Below the pieces are notes generated by a model. That model ran no database searches. It saw nothing but the letters and a program-made list of their open reading frames with translations, and was not told the DNA's origin. This document shows, in pieces, positions 1 to 7,205 of a DNA stretch of 64,000 nucleotides. The DNA is from Alphaproteobacteria bacterium. Lineage in GTDB: Bacteria; Pseudomonadota; Alphaproteobacteria; Thalassobaculales; Thalassobaculaceae. Numbering within the stretch: the stretch's first letter is position 1; the number at the start of each line of letters is the position of its first letter. Where the stretch lies: NCBI GenBank assembly GCA_013203465.1, contig JABMNR010000081.1, forward strand, positions 1-64,000. The letters are read 5' to 3'. The translations under genes and the position numbers were made by a program.

Positions 1-1
1 C

Positions 2-49
2 CGGACCAAGGACGTGCGCGTTCAATGGCGCTACCAAATGAGCGATTGA
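2..49 (+). CDS. Possible 3' end of a gene entering from the left edge
   Basis: Frame 2 is open from the window edge to a TGA at 47-49 and reads RTKDVRVQWRYQMSD. The residue mix (charged, aromatic) is coherent with a protein C-terminus, but 15 codons are too few to judge or to name a family. The following 145 bases up to the inverted repeat at 194 show no convincing gene. Confidence 0.2.
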   Translation, partial: RTKDVRVQWRYQMSD

Positions 50-193
50 GTTTGGTGGTCGATGTGGACGAACACGGCGTCGCACCGCTGATCGTCAATT
101 CGGATGACCGGTTATCAATCATCCACACGTCAGTCCGCCCGGACACTCGGCGTTCTCGGGTTATGCCGATCCGCCCTCGCAGGCTGATCTGGT

Positions 194-235
194 GGTGCGA
201 TCGAAACGGATGGGATCCTCCGTTTCGATCGCACC
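194..235. terminator. Perfect 17-bp inverted repeat, terminator-like
   Basis: Arms 194-210 (GGTGCGATCGAAACGGA) and 219-235 are perfectly complementary around an 8-base loop. The hairpin starts one base after the stop codon of the minus-strand TPR gene, the place expected for its transcription terminator. No U-tract follows on either strand, so factor-independent termination is uncertain. It could also act as an mRNA-stabilising 3' hairpin. Confidence 0.6.
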
Positions 236-236
236 A

Positions 237-1889
237 TTAGGCGGCGGCTTTTCGCCGACAGTAGCAAGACGCGTGGATCGTCACTTCCGCGCGTGCAAGC
301 GCTTGGTCGAGCTGTTGTTTGATCAGGATCGACTCAACCTCCTCGCCACGGCGGGTCAGGCATTCGTGCAGGCCGTGCAGGCTCCACAGATTGTTCGGGT
401 GCTGACAGGCGCGGCTGAGCGTCCGGTCCAACCCGAGATCGGCGCGGTAGACGGTCTCCGCCTCATCCGCCCGGTTTTGTTCGAGCAGCAGCGCGCCCAG
501 CGCGTGACGGGTCGGCTGCATCCACCCCCAGGGCTCGTCATAGGGGAGCGCGTCGTCCAGCTCGACGGATTTGCGCAGATGCGCGAAGGCGATCTCGTGG
601 TTGCCACGGCGGTACTCAAGCTCGCCGTTCAACATCTCCTCGGCGATCGCCAGGAGATCCTTGACGGTGTTGTTGTGCACCCGTCGGCTGTCGGGAACCT
701 TTGTCTTGGCGACGAGGAACGCCTCTCGTTCCTGCTCCGCCAAGGCGACATTGCCGAGGGCCGAGTGCGCCACCGCCTTGGCGTATCGCATCATGGCAAT
801 CGTCGAACAGTACAGCTCGCCGTCCTCCGGCAGCTCTTGGGCGATGATGTCGTCCCACTTACCGAAGCGCACCAGAACATGCTGTTTCATCGGCAGGTAA
901 CCCTCGATGAAATCCGCCATCGGCGGTGACGGAACGCGCAGAAGTTCCTCGGGCGTGGTGTCGATCAACTCCTGGGCCGCCGTGATCGCGGGGGTGTACT
1001 GGCCGAGGAACATGGCGCCATAGATCACGAAATGATGATTGTGCGTGCGGTACATCGAATAGACGTTCAAGGCGCCGGCGCGCTTGAGGAATTTCCGGTC
1101 GGCGACGATCGCTTGCTGATTATAGACCACCACATCCCGGTACTGGCCACAGAGGACATCGATATGGGTCGGCATGTGAATGAGATGCCCAGCATCCGGG
1201 ACCAGCTCACGCAACTGGTCTCCGGCGCGCAACGCTTTCTGGGGAAACGGCGACATCTCCATCAGATGGACGTAAAGATGCAACAGGCCCGGATGCCGCC
1301 AAGACGCCGGAATGGTGGCGAACGCGTCCTCCAACACCTCCATGGCCTCGGCCGTGCCGGCGCCTTCGGCGATGCCGCCGGTCTTTAAGTCCCACATCCG
1401 CCACGGTGTGCGGTTCATGATCGCTTCGACAAAGATGGTGCGTGCGTCGAGGTCGTCCGGGTGCGCCCGGTAAACCCGGCGCATGGCGTCGGTGTAGTCG
1501 TCGTTCCAGCCCGACTGGTCCTCGATCGGCTCGCGCTGTGGATAACGGGCCGGCAACGCGCGGATCAAATCCTGCTCAAGCGGCGTGGCGCCATCGGCAT
1601 GGGATAGCGCCAACCGCATCGCGTCATACGCCGCGCCGAGCGCCCGCGCCTTACCGGCCGGATCGTAAAGATGCCACGGCAGGTTATAATTAGGACCGGC
1701 CGCATAGGCGACGCCCCAATGCGCCATGGCGCAGCCTGGATCAAACTCGATCGCCTTGGTGAAGCAATCGACCGCTTCCTGGTGGTTATAGGCGTAAACC
1801 CAGTTAAGCCCGCGATCGAACCAAATCTGTGCTTCTGGAGAACGTGTGGTGATGCGCCGGTTGAAGGCGCCGAGGTCATAGTAGCTCAT
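237..1889 (-). CDS. Tetratricopeptide-repeat protein, 550 aa
   Basis: Helical repeat protein with TPR units. The clearest is near residues 30-65 (NHQEAVDCFTKAIEFDPG, then a small-residue-rich second helix), and others follow in the C-terminal half. TPR folds bind peptide partners. No catalytic motif, signal peptide or membrane segment is visible, so a cytoplasmic scaffold or adaptor role is inferred. The ATG at 1889 is chosen over an upstream in-frame ATG at 1979 because the preceding sequence carries a GGAG box about 6 bases away and the extra 30 residues look non-coding. The gene is monocistronic and divergent from the monooxygenase gene at 2177. The protein target is unknown. Confidence 0.8.
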   Translation of the reverse strand: MSYYDLGAFNRRITTRSPEAQIWFDRGLNWVYAYNHQEAVDCFTKAIEFDPGCAMAHWGVAYAAGPNYNLPWHLYDPAGKARALGAAYDAMRLALSHADGATPLEQDLIRALPARYPQREPIEDQSGWNDDYTDAMRRVYRAHPDDLDARTIFVEAIMNRTPWRMWDLKTGGIAEGAGTAEAMEVLEDAFATIPASWRHPGLLHLYVHLMEMSPFPQKALRAGDQLRELVPDAGHLIHMPTHIDVLCGQYRDVVVYNQQAIVADRKFLKRAGALNVYSMYRTHNHHFVIYGAMFLGQYTPAITAAQELIDTTPEELLRVPSPPMADFIEGYLPMKQHVLVRFGKWDDIIAQELPEDGELYCSTIAMMRYAKAVAHSALGNVALAEQEREAFLVAKTKVPDSRRVHNNTVKDLLAIAEEMLNGELEYRRGNHEIAFAHLRKSVELDDALPYDEPWGWMQPTRHALGALLLEQNRADEAETVYRADLGLDRTLSRACQHPNNLWSLHGLHECLTRRGEEVESILIKQQLDQALARAEVTIHASCYCRRKAAA

Positions 1890-2176
1890 TGCGACTCCAT
1901 TTCGGGTCTGAATGACTTGAGCAACGGCACAAATCGACTGTTTGGGACGAATAGAAAGGTACTTGAAAACAGGGTGCATCCAAGAACTTTCTCAAGAGAC
2001 GCCTGGCCGTCGCGCTGATTTCACGGTGCAGGAACCACCGGCAATAGCGGGGTTGAACAGCCGTTCCTGGCGCCCATTCGTGTGGTTGGGCCATGGCTGC
2101 CCGCCGTCAGCATCACTTCCCGAGTCCGAGGTCCGAGTGCTAGCCTGTCTCAAAACCATCTGGGGGGGATACGCTG

Positions 2177-3289
2177 GTGAAACTTGGGCTGTTCATGATG
2201 CCGCTGCATCCGCCGGCGCGCGATCTGACGACGGTGCTGGAGGAGGATCGCGATCTGGTCAAGCTGGTCGACCGGCTGGGCTTTTCCGAGGCCTGGATGG
2301 GCGAGCATTACACGTCCACGGCCGAGCCGGTGACCTCGCCGTTCATGTTCAACGCCTCATTGATCGCCGAGACCAAGAACATCGTGTTCGGCACCGGCGT
2401 GATCTCGCTGCCGCAGCAGCACCCGGTGGTGGTCGCCGGCCACGCCGCGCTGTTCGATCACCTGTCGCGCGGCCGGATGATTTTCGGCATTGGCGCGGGC
2501 GGGTTGTCCAGCGATTGGGAGATCTTCGGCAACCTTGATGGCCGGGCTCGGGCGATGGCGATGGTCGAGTCGATCGAGCTGATCTTGCGGCTGTGGCGCG
2601 AGGACCCGCCGTTCACCCACGACGGCGCCCATGTGCAAACCGGGCTGAATGATCGCATCCTGCCGGAACTCGGCATCGGCCGGATGATCCGGCCCTATCA
2701 GAAGCCGCATCCGCCGATCGCGGTCTCCCTGCGCAGCGCCAATTCGATGACCGCCAAATTCGCCGGCCAGCGTGGCTGGATACCGATTTCCGGCAATTTC
2801 GTCGCCGCCGAGGATGTCGCCACCCACTGGCCGACCTACGCCGGTGGCGCGGAAGAGAAGGGCTTGCGACCCGATCCGTCGATCTGGCGGGTTGGCCGGT
2901 CGGTGCTGATCACCGACAGCGCGGCCGAGGCGGAGGATATCCTGGCCGATCCCCACGGGGTGTTCTCCTGGTATTACGCCTATCTCGACACCCACCAGAA
3001 GATGGCGGGCGGCGATCTTTCGACCGACATCGATTGGGAGGCCGCGCACCGGGACGGCATGAAAAGCGCGCGGGCGCTGGTGATCGCCGGGACGGCCGAC
3101 ACCGTGCTCGACCATCTGGTGGCGTTCCGCGACACGGTGGGCGATTTCGGCACTCTGATGGTGACCGGCCACGACATGGACGGGACCCAGGATCTCTGGC
3201 ACCGCTCGTTCACCCGTCTGGCCGAGGAAGTTGGGCCCAAGCTGTCACGCTACATGGCGGGCAAGCGCACCGCCACGGCGGCCGAATAA
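2177..3289 (+). CDS. LLM-class flavin-dependent monooxygenase, 370 aa
   Basis: Luciferase-like (bacterial bioluminescence family) TIM-barrel enzyme expected to use reduced FMN and O2 to oxygenate an organic substrate. It starts MKLGLFMMPLHPP, has the family-type GEHY segment near residue 41, and keeps the barrel core around residues 75-110 (FGTGVISLPQQHP). Overall it resembles limonene-monooxygenase-like members, but the substrate is not readable. The start is GTG after a run of Gs (TGGGGGGGAT) that can serve as ribosome binding site. An MFS transporter begins 4 bases after the stop, so oxygenase and permease are probably co-transcribed. Confidence 0.85.
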   Translation: MKLGLFMMPLHPPARDLTTVLEEDRDLVKLVDRLGFSEAWMGEHYTSTAEPVTSPFMFNASLIAETKNIVFGTGVISLPQQHPVVVAGHAALFDHLSRGRMIFGIGAGGLSSDWEIFGNLDGRARAMAMVESIELILRLWREDPPFTHDGAHVQTGLNDRILPELGIGRMIRPYQKPHPPIAVSLRSANSMTAKFAGQRGWIPISGNFVAAEDVATHWPTYAGGAEEKGLRPDPSIWRVGRSVLITDSAAEAEDILADPHGVFSWYYAYLDTHQKMAGGDLSTDIDWEAAHRDGMKSARALVIAGTADTVLDHLVAFRDTVGDFGTLMVTGHDMDGTQDLWHRSFTRLAEEVGPKLSRYMAGKRTATAAE

Positions 3290-3293
3290 CACC

Positions 3294-4568
3294 ATGAGCG
3301 AACCGCCGGCCGACCCATCGACCCAGGGACGGGCGGCTGGCGGCGGGGCAAGGCGGGTCACCCGGGGCTCCACAGGGCCGCTTTCCCTCATCGTCGACAC
3401 CGAGTTCCAAAAGCTCTGGATCATCGGCGTCCTGATGGGAGCGATGCGCTGGCTGGAGCTGCTGGCGATCGGCGTGTGGATCTACGCCGAGACCAACTCC
3501 GCCGTTCTGGTGGCGCTGATGGCCGTGTTGCGCATGTTGCCGATGGCGCTGTTCGGCGCGGTGACCGGAGTGGTTGCCGACCGCATCGACCGCAAGCATC
3601 TGCTGGTCGCCAGCCTGTCGTTGATGGCGGTGACCGCCGGGGTGCTGGCGTTGCTGGCGATCACCGGTCGGTTGGAGATCTGGCATGTCGGGCTTGGCGC
3701 CTTCCTGTCGGGGCTCGGCTGGTCGACCGATTTTCCGGTCCGCCGCACCATCCTGGGGGAGAGCGTCGGGCGGGAGCGCCTGGGCCCGGCGATGTCGATG
3801 GACAGTGCCTCGAACAACGCGACCCGGGTGATAGGGCCGCTCGCCGGTGGCGCCCTGTTCGCCGCTGTTGGCCTGGGCGGGACCTACGCCGTTGCCGGCG
3901 CCATTTACCTGGTCGCCGTCGGGGTCGCGCTCTCCGTGCGCTATCAACAGCCGGAGCGGGAGCCGCGCCCGTTCGCGTTGTTCGCCGAGATTCGCGACGG
4001 CTTCAGCTATCTGCGGCGGTCGCGGCCGCTGCTCGGGCATCTTGGCATCACCGTCATCGTCAACATGTTCGCCTTTCCCTACGCCGCCATGGTGCCGGTG
4101 GTTGGCCGCGAGACCTTTCAGGTCGATCCGGTACGCGTCGGCCTGTTGCTGACGGTCGAGGGCGCGGGCGCCTTCGCCGGTGCCATGGTGATCGCGTTCA
4201 TGGCGGCGCCCGAACGGTTCCGCCCGATCTACCTCTGGGGGTCGACGCTGTTCATCATCTGCATCCTGGCCTTCTCGTTGACCGCCAGCTATGGGCTGGC
4301 GTTGGCGGTGCTGGCGGTCAGTGGTTTCGGCATCGCCGGGTTCTCCTCGATGCAGAGCGCCATCATGTTCGGCGAGGCGCCGCCGGAGATCCGCTCGCGC
4401 CTGATGGGCCTGCTGTCGGTGTGCATCGGCGCCGGGCCGTTGGGGGTGTTGCATGTCGGCTGGCTGGCCGATTGGCTCGGCGGCTCCGTGGCGCTGACGG
4501 TGATCACGATCGAGGGGCTGGTGGCGTTGGTCGTGCTGGTGATCGCGGTGCCGGAGCTGCGGCGGTAA
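3294..4568 (+). CDS. MFS transporter, 424 aa
   Basis: Major facilitator superfamily permease of the inner membrane with about 12 hydrophobic segments after a roughly 40-residue hydrophilic N-terminus. The loop-2-3 signature appears as GVVADRIDRKHLL. The architecture resembles the enterobactin-exporter-like branch (MFS_3) more than sugar porters, which suggests export. The ATG at 3294 follows the monooxygenase stop by 4 bases. An upstream in-frame ATG at 3231 lies inside that gene and is rejected. Co-transcription suggests it moves the substrate or product of the monooxygenase, which is inference only. Confidence 0.85.
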   Translation: MSEPPADPSTQGRAAGGGARRVTRGSTGPLSLIVDTEFQKLWIIGVLMGAMRWLELLAIGVWIYAETNSAVLVALMAVLRMLPMALFGAVTGVVADRIDRKHLLVASLSLMAVTAGVLALLAITGRLEIWHVGLGAFLSGLGWSTDFPVRRTILGESVGRERLGPAMSMDSASNNATRVIGPLAGGALFAAVGLGGTYAVAGAIYLVAVGVALSVRYQQPEREPRPFALFAEIRDGFSYLRRSRPLLGHLGITVIVNMFAFPYAAMVPVVGRETFQVDPVRVGLLLTVEGAGAFAGAMVIAFMAAPERFRPIYLWGSTLFIICILAFSLTASYGLALAVLAVSGFGIAGFSSMQSAIMFGEAPPEIRSRLMGLLSVCIGAGPLGVLHVGWLADWLGGSVALTVITIEGLVALVVLVIAVPELRR

Positions 4569-4813
4569 AGGGGGGCGTTGACTACGCATATCCACCGCGA
4601 TGATTGTCGCATTGCCGGCCCATTGATCGATGGGTTGTCGGTCGTGTGCCAGATGTTATTTGCGCGGTGGGTCAAAGCGATTGATGTTCGCGAAAGCGGG
4701 GACGTGTGGCGCAGTGACGATGCACGACGTAGTGCCAAGACGGTGGCGTTTACTTGAGTGTGACCAGACGGGTACTATCTTCCTGTTGAGTTTGTGGGAG
4801 ATCGGAGATCAAC

Positions 4814-5068
4814 ATGACGCAGCATCACGATACAGTTGGCCCCGAAAAACCACCGGGCATTATGTCGTCTCGCTCTACGGTTGATTGGCTTCTCGATACC
4901 CTAGCGCGATATCTCCGCTCCGAGCCCGTTGGAATGTCCGCCGCGCTCGCGCTGGTTGCCGCTACACTTACCAATAGCTTCGTGGCGTTCGTTGTTGTTG
5001 GCATAGGCTCACTGATAGCGGCAAAGAGGATTGCGGGCGAAGACGCTCGGAGACAGCGGCGTGCCTGA
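4814..5068 (+). CDS. Small single-TM protein, 84 aa
   Basis: Unrecognised small protein: a polar N-terminus, an amphipathic stretch (residues 22-35), then one hydrophobic segment (about residues 40-67, with NSFVAFVVVGIGSLIAAK) and a basic tail ending RRQRRA. A GGAGATCAAC box precedes the ATG. Base composition is AT-richer than neighbouring genes, which suggests transfer. The stop lies inside the first copy of a 19-bp tandem repeat, and the second copy abuts the start of a second, frameshifted small membrane gene. The 245 bases before it (4569-4813) hold nothing I recognise. Confidence 0.5.
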   Translation: MTQHHDTVGPEKPPGIMSSRSTVDWLLDTLARYLRSEPVGMSAALALVAATLTNSFVAFVVVGIGSLIAAKRIAGEDARRQRRA

Positions 5069-5092
5069 GAATAAGCGGCGTGCCTGAGAATA
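5055..5092 (+). repeat. 19-bp perfect tandem duplication
   Basis: AGCGGCGTGCCTGAGAATA occurs twice back to back (5055-5073, 5074-5092). The first copy holds the TGA of the upstream small gene, and the second ends directly before the ATG at 5093. It separates the two small membrane-protein genes and looks like a slippage duplication of an intercistronic junction. Confidence 0.9.
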
Positions 5093-5297
5093 ATGGGAAC
5101 GGCAAAAAGAAGCCGAAACCAAGGTTGATATTGGAATTTTCCTTGTCGGTGGTGCTATAGGCGGGGGCCTTGATGCTGTTATGAATGTAGCAGGCTTTGC
5201 TGAGCCATTCGTTTTTGCTGGCATCTGCGCTGCTGGTGCCTTGGGTGCAAAGAAACTTTTTGACGGTTGGCGTGAAGGTGGCTCCCAGGATTCCTAG
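5093..5297 (+). pseudogene. Small membrane-protein gene broken by one extra A
   Basis: From the ATG at 5093 translation runs MGTAKRSRNQG and stops at 5126. If one base is removed from the A-run at 5104-5108, the frame becomes open for 67 codons to a TAG at 5295-5297 and gives a coherent protein: short polar N-terminus, Gly-rich hydrophobic segment (FLVGGAIGGGLDAV), a second hydrophobic stretch and a charged tail (GAKKLFDGWREG). The tail arrangement resembles that of the preceding 84-aa protein. It could be a recent frameshift mutation, a phase-variable run, a programmed frameshift or a base-calling error. Confidence 0.5.
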
Positions 5298-5325
5298 TGA
5301 TCTCCCGCCGCCCCGTGCTGCACTC

Positions 5326-5379
5326 ATGCCCCGCCTTGCCACCATGCCAAGCCTTGCCGCCATGCCAAATCTTGAAACG
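5326..5379 (+). repeat. Three 18-bp imperfect repeats at a gene start
   Basis: Three consecutive 18-base units each beginning ATGCC encode MPRLAT, MPSLAA and MPNLET, and a fourth ATG follows at 5380. They multiply the candidate start codons of the alpha/beta hydrolase. Confidence 0.75.
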
Positions 5380-6219
5380 ATGACCGATCCCGCCCGAGCG
5401 TTGAACACCCTCGAAGCCCGCGCCACCATCCTCCGCACCCCGTGCGGCGACGGCTCCATGATCTGGCGGGTCTGGGGCGAGGGGGAGCCGGTGGTGCTGC
5501 TGCACGGCGGCTTCGGCTCGTGGAACCATTGGGCGCGCAATATCGAGGCTTTGGCGGAGCACTACCGGGTGATCGCCGCCGACATGCCGGGCCAAGGCGA
5601 CAGCGACGACCCGCCGCAGCCCTATGACGCCGACAGTCTGGCCGCCATCGTCACCGAGGGCGTGGGTCGGCTCACCCACGCGGGCGAGCGGGTGCGGCTG
5701 GTGTGCTTCTCGTTCGGGGCGGTGATCGGCGGCTTGGTGGCGGTGGCTTTAGGCGAGCGGGTGACGAGCTTCACCGGCGTCGGGGCCGCCGGCATGGGGG
5801 AGCGCGGGCCGGTGACCCGCACCATGATCCGGGTCGAGGGCCACATGGGTGCCGAGCAACGGGAGACGATCTTCCGGCACAATCTCGGGGTGCTGATGGT
5901 CGCCGACCCGGCCAACATCGACCCGCTGGCGGTGCGCATCCAGGCGACCAACACCGCGCGCAACCGCATCCGCTCCCGCCCGATCTCGCTGACCGACCGG
6001 TTGGCCCGGACCTTTCCGGACATTCGCGGCCGGATCAACCTGATCTGGGGGTCGGGGGACATCACCGCCATCGGCTACTTCGACCGCCGGCACGACCATC
6101 TGCGCGCGGTCCAGCCCGAGGCCGGTATCGCCGTGCTCGACGGGGTGGGTCACTGGGTGCAGTACGAGGACGCCGAGCGATTCAATACGACGCTGCTGGG
6201 AATGCTGGCCGAGGGTTGA
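5326..6219 (+). CDS. Alpha/beta-fold hydrolase, up to 297 aa
   Basis: Alpha/beta hydrolase, likely esterase or C-C hydrolase type. Visible are the oxyanion region LLHGGFGSWNHW, the turn DMPGQGDSD, the nucleophile elbow CFSFG (first Gly of GxSxG replaced by Cys, Ser retained), and a C-terminal GVGHWVQYE carrying the catalytic His. The frame is open further upstream to 5197, but that part overlaps the broken small gene. Four in-frame ATGs (5326, 5344, 5362, 5380) arise from an 18-bp repeat and none has a clear Shine-Dalgarno, so the true start may be 5380. Cytoplasmic, monocistronic, substrate unknown. Confidence 0.8.
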   Translation: MPRLATMPSLAAMPNLETMTDPARALNTLEARATILRTPCGDGSMIWRVWGEGEPVVLLHGGFGSWNHWARNIEALAEHYRVIAADMPGQGDSDDPPQPYDADSLAAIVTEGVGRLTHAGERVRLVCFSFGAVIGGLVAVALGERVTSFTGVGAAGMGERGPVTRTMIRVEGHMGAEQRETIFRHNLGVLMVADPANIDPLAVRIQATNTARNRIRSRPISLTDRLARTFPDIRGRINLIWGSGDITAIGYFDRRHDHLRAVQPEAGIAVLDGVGHWVQYEDAERFNTTLLGMLAEG

Positions 6220-6233
6220 GGTCAGTCGAACCG

Positions 6234-6749
6234 CTAAACGGCGAAATGCCGGGCGAGAGCGGTCAGCCGCGACCGAACGATCATCACATGAAATCGTGAG
6301 ATCATGCGCAAGTAGGCGTCACCGAGCCGATTGTGAGTGTGCACCCAGGTGGCGAGGGAGATGCGATTGGGCTGTTGCGGGTCGCGGCGTACCGCAATCT
6401 TGAAATCCAGATGCCGGTCGTCCTCGCCCAAGACGATCTCGTTGTCATCGATGCTGCGCACGCGCAGGAAACTGATGGCATCCCCAGGCTTGATCGAGGG
6501 CCGAATCGTGTTGTCGGTCGGCAGGGACGCGGTGGCCTTCAGCCCGAAGGGAATGATGGCGGCATCCCGGACCGCGAGGAGCGTTCGAATCCAGCATGGC
6601 AGACCGATGAATATCCGTTGCGCGATCTCGCCAATCGACACGTCCGCGCGGTCGCTAAGGGACACGGAGTAGCAATCCAGGAAATCACCATCCATGACGT
6701 TCATGCGGAGTCGGCTGTCCGGCGCCAATTCAGTTCTCTCCACCACCAT
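6234..6749 (-). CDS. DUF2867-family protein, 171 aa
   Basis: The sequence matches the DUF2867 pattern as I know it: an N-terminal DGDFLDCYSVSL, a middle RDAAIIPFGLK, and a C-terminal block with TWVHTHNRLGDAYL and a hydrophobic-basic tail. The function of the family is unknown. The frame continues upstream to 7172, but that extension runs into a decayed znuA fragment. The ATG at 6749 is preceded by AGAAGG about 11 bases away and gives the usual family length. The stop faces the hydrolase gene convergently with 14 bases between. Insertion of the znuA remnant upstream may have changed its promoter. Confidence 0.75.
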   Translation of the reverse strand: MVVERTELAPDSRLRMNVMDGDFLDCYSVSLSDRADVSIGEIAQRIFIGLPCWIRTLLAVRDAAIIPFGLKATASLPTDNTIRPSIKPGDAISFLRVRSIDDNEIVLGEDDRHLDFKIAVRRDPQQPNRISLATWVHTHNRLGDAYLRMISRFHVMIVRSRLTALARHFAV

Positions 6750-6866
6750 GATGTCACTACCTTCTGGCGACGCACATAAGCGCCGACTCTGGAAAAGCTC
6801 AATTGCGACCATCAACGCTGATAGCTCAACACCGCGGATTGTCGCACCGGTGATCATCGCACCTGT

Positions 6867-7073
6867 AGCTCCCGCCGTGGATTCGTCGATCGGTGTGGTG
6901 ATTGGCGCCGGCGGGAATTGTGGCTCGCGGAACACGCTACCCACACCGCTGGCCTTGATACTCCGGCGCTGCTGTTGGACACGTTTGGCGCCCGGCGCGC
7001 GCTCCGGGCTTAGGACAGGCCGAGGTGGCCAGCCGGTTCGACGTCGACTTGGGCCGTGGTTCTTCCCAAACCC
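6867..7073 (-). pseudogene. Remnant of a second znuA copy
   Basis: On the minus strand this stretch reproduces parts of the intact znuA at 8740-9675. LSPERAPGAKRV and VFREPQFPP are identical in protein, and nucleotide similarity is obvious by eye through both blocks. Just before it a block equivalent to ZnuA residues about 187-202 reads GLGRTTAQVDVEPAG in another frame. Residues about 203-234 are missing, and a frame change plus an in-frame TAA separate the blocks. The end of znuA (DPIGTGQPPEDLF) is not recognisable. It is a partial, deleted, frameshifted copy and cannot make a binding protein. The source could be a local duplication or a lost second zinc locus. Confidence 0.8.
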
Positions 7074-7108
7074 TCCTGTGCCGTCAGGTTGGTCGCAACA
7101 TACCGTTT

Positions 7109-7192
7109 TCAACGCAACGCGAAGGCAAACGCGGCCGCGAGCAGGGTGAGGCTCATGCCCCAGAAGATCCATACGAGAAGGCGATGTCGCAT
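7109..7192 (-). CDS. 27-aa single-TM peptide after the flavocytochrome gene
   Basis: A short frame starts 13 bases after the stop of the ferric-reductase-like gene, with GCAGG before its ATG. The product is basic at the N-terminus (MRHRLLVW), then almost entirely hydrophobic (GMSLTLLAAAFAFAL) and ends in Arg: a classic small inner-membrane peptide. Position and spacing suggest translation from the same mRNA, perhaps as a subunit or stabiliser of the membrane flavocytochrome. I cannot name a family, and short hydrophobic frames arise by chance. Confidence 0.45.
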   Translation of the reverse strand: MRHRLLVWIFWGMSLTLLAAAFAFALR

Positions 7193-7205
7193 TTGAAACC
7201 TGCGG

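Noticed and set aside
25-240. 71-codon frame at the left edge
   Set aside because: No ribosome binding site, runs through the 17-bp hairpin and ends inside it; composition not protein-like.
3210-4595. Long open frame on the minus strand opposite the MFS gene (461 codons)
   Set aside because: Its product is almost only Arg, Gln, His, Asp and Pro, the pattern of an antisense frame of a GC-rich gene. The plus-strand MFS frame has proper transmembrane segments.
4630-4884. 84-codon frame before the small membrane gene
   Set aside because: No start signal, odd Cys/Arg/Trp-rich composition, overlaps the better-supported gene at 4814.
5055-5092. CRISPR-like or phage attachment repeat
   Set aside because: Two adjacent copies without spacers and no cas gene, integrase or tRNA nearby.
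6750-7172. N-terminal extension of the DUF2867 protein
   Set aside because: The extra residues are a translation of the decayed znuA copy and of the small membrane ORF region in wrong frames. The ATG at 6749 has a ribosome binding site and gives normal family length.
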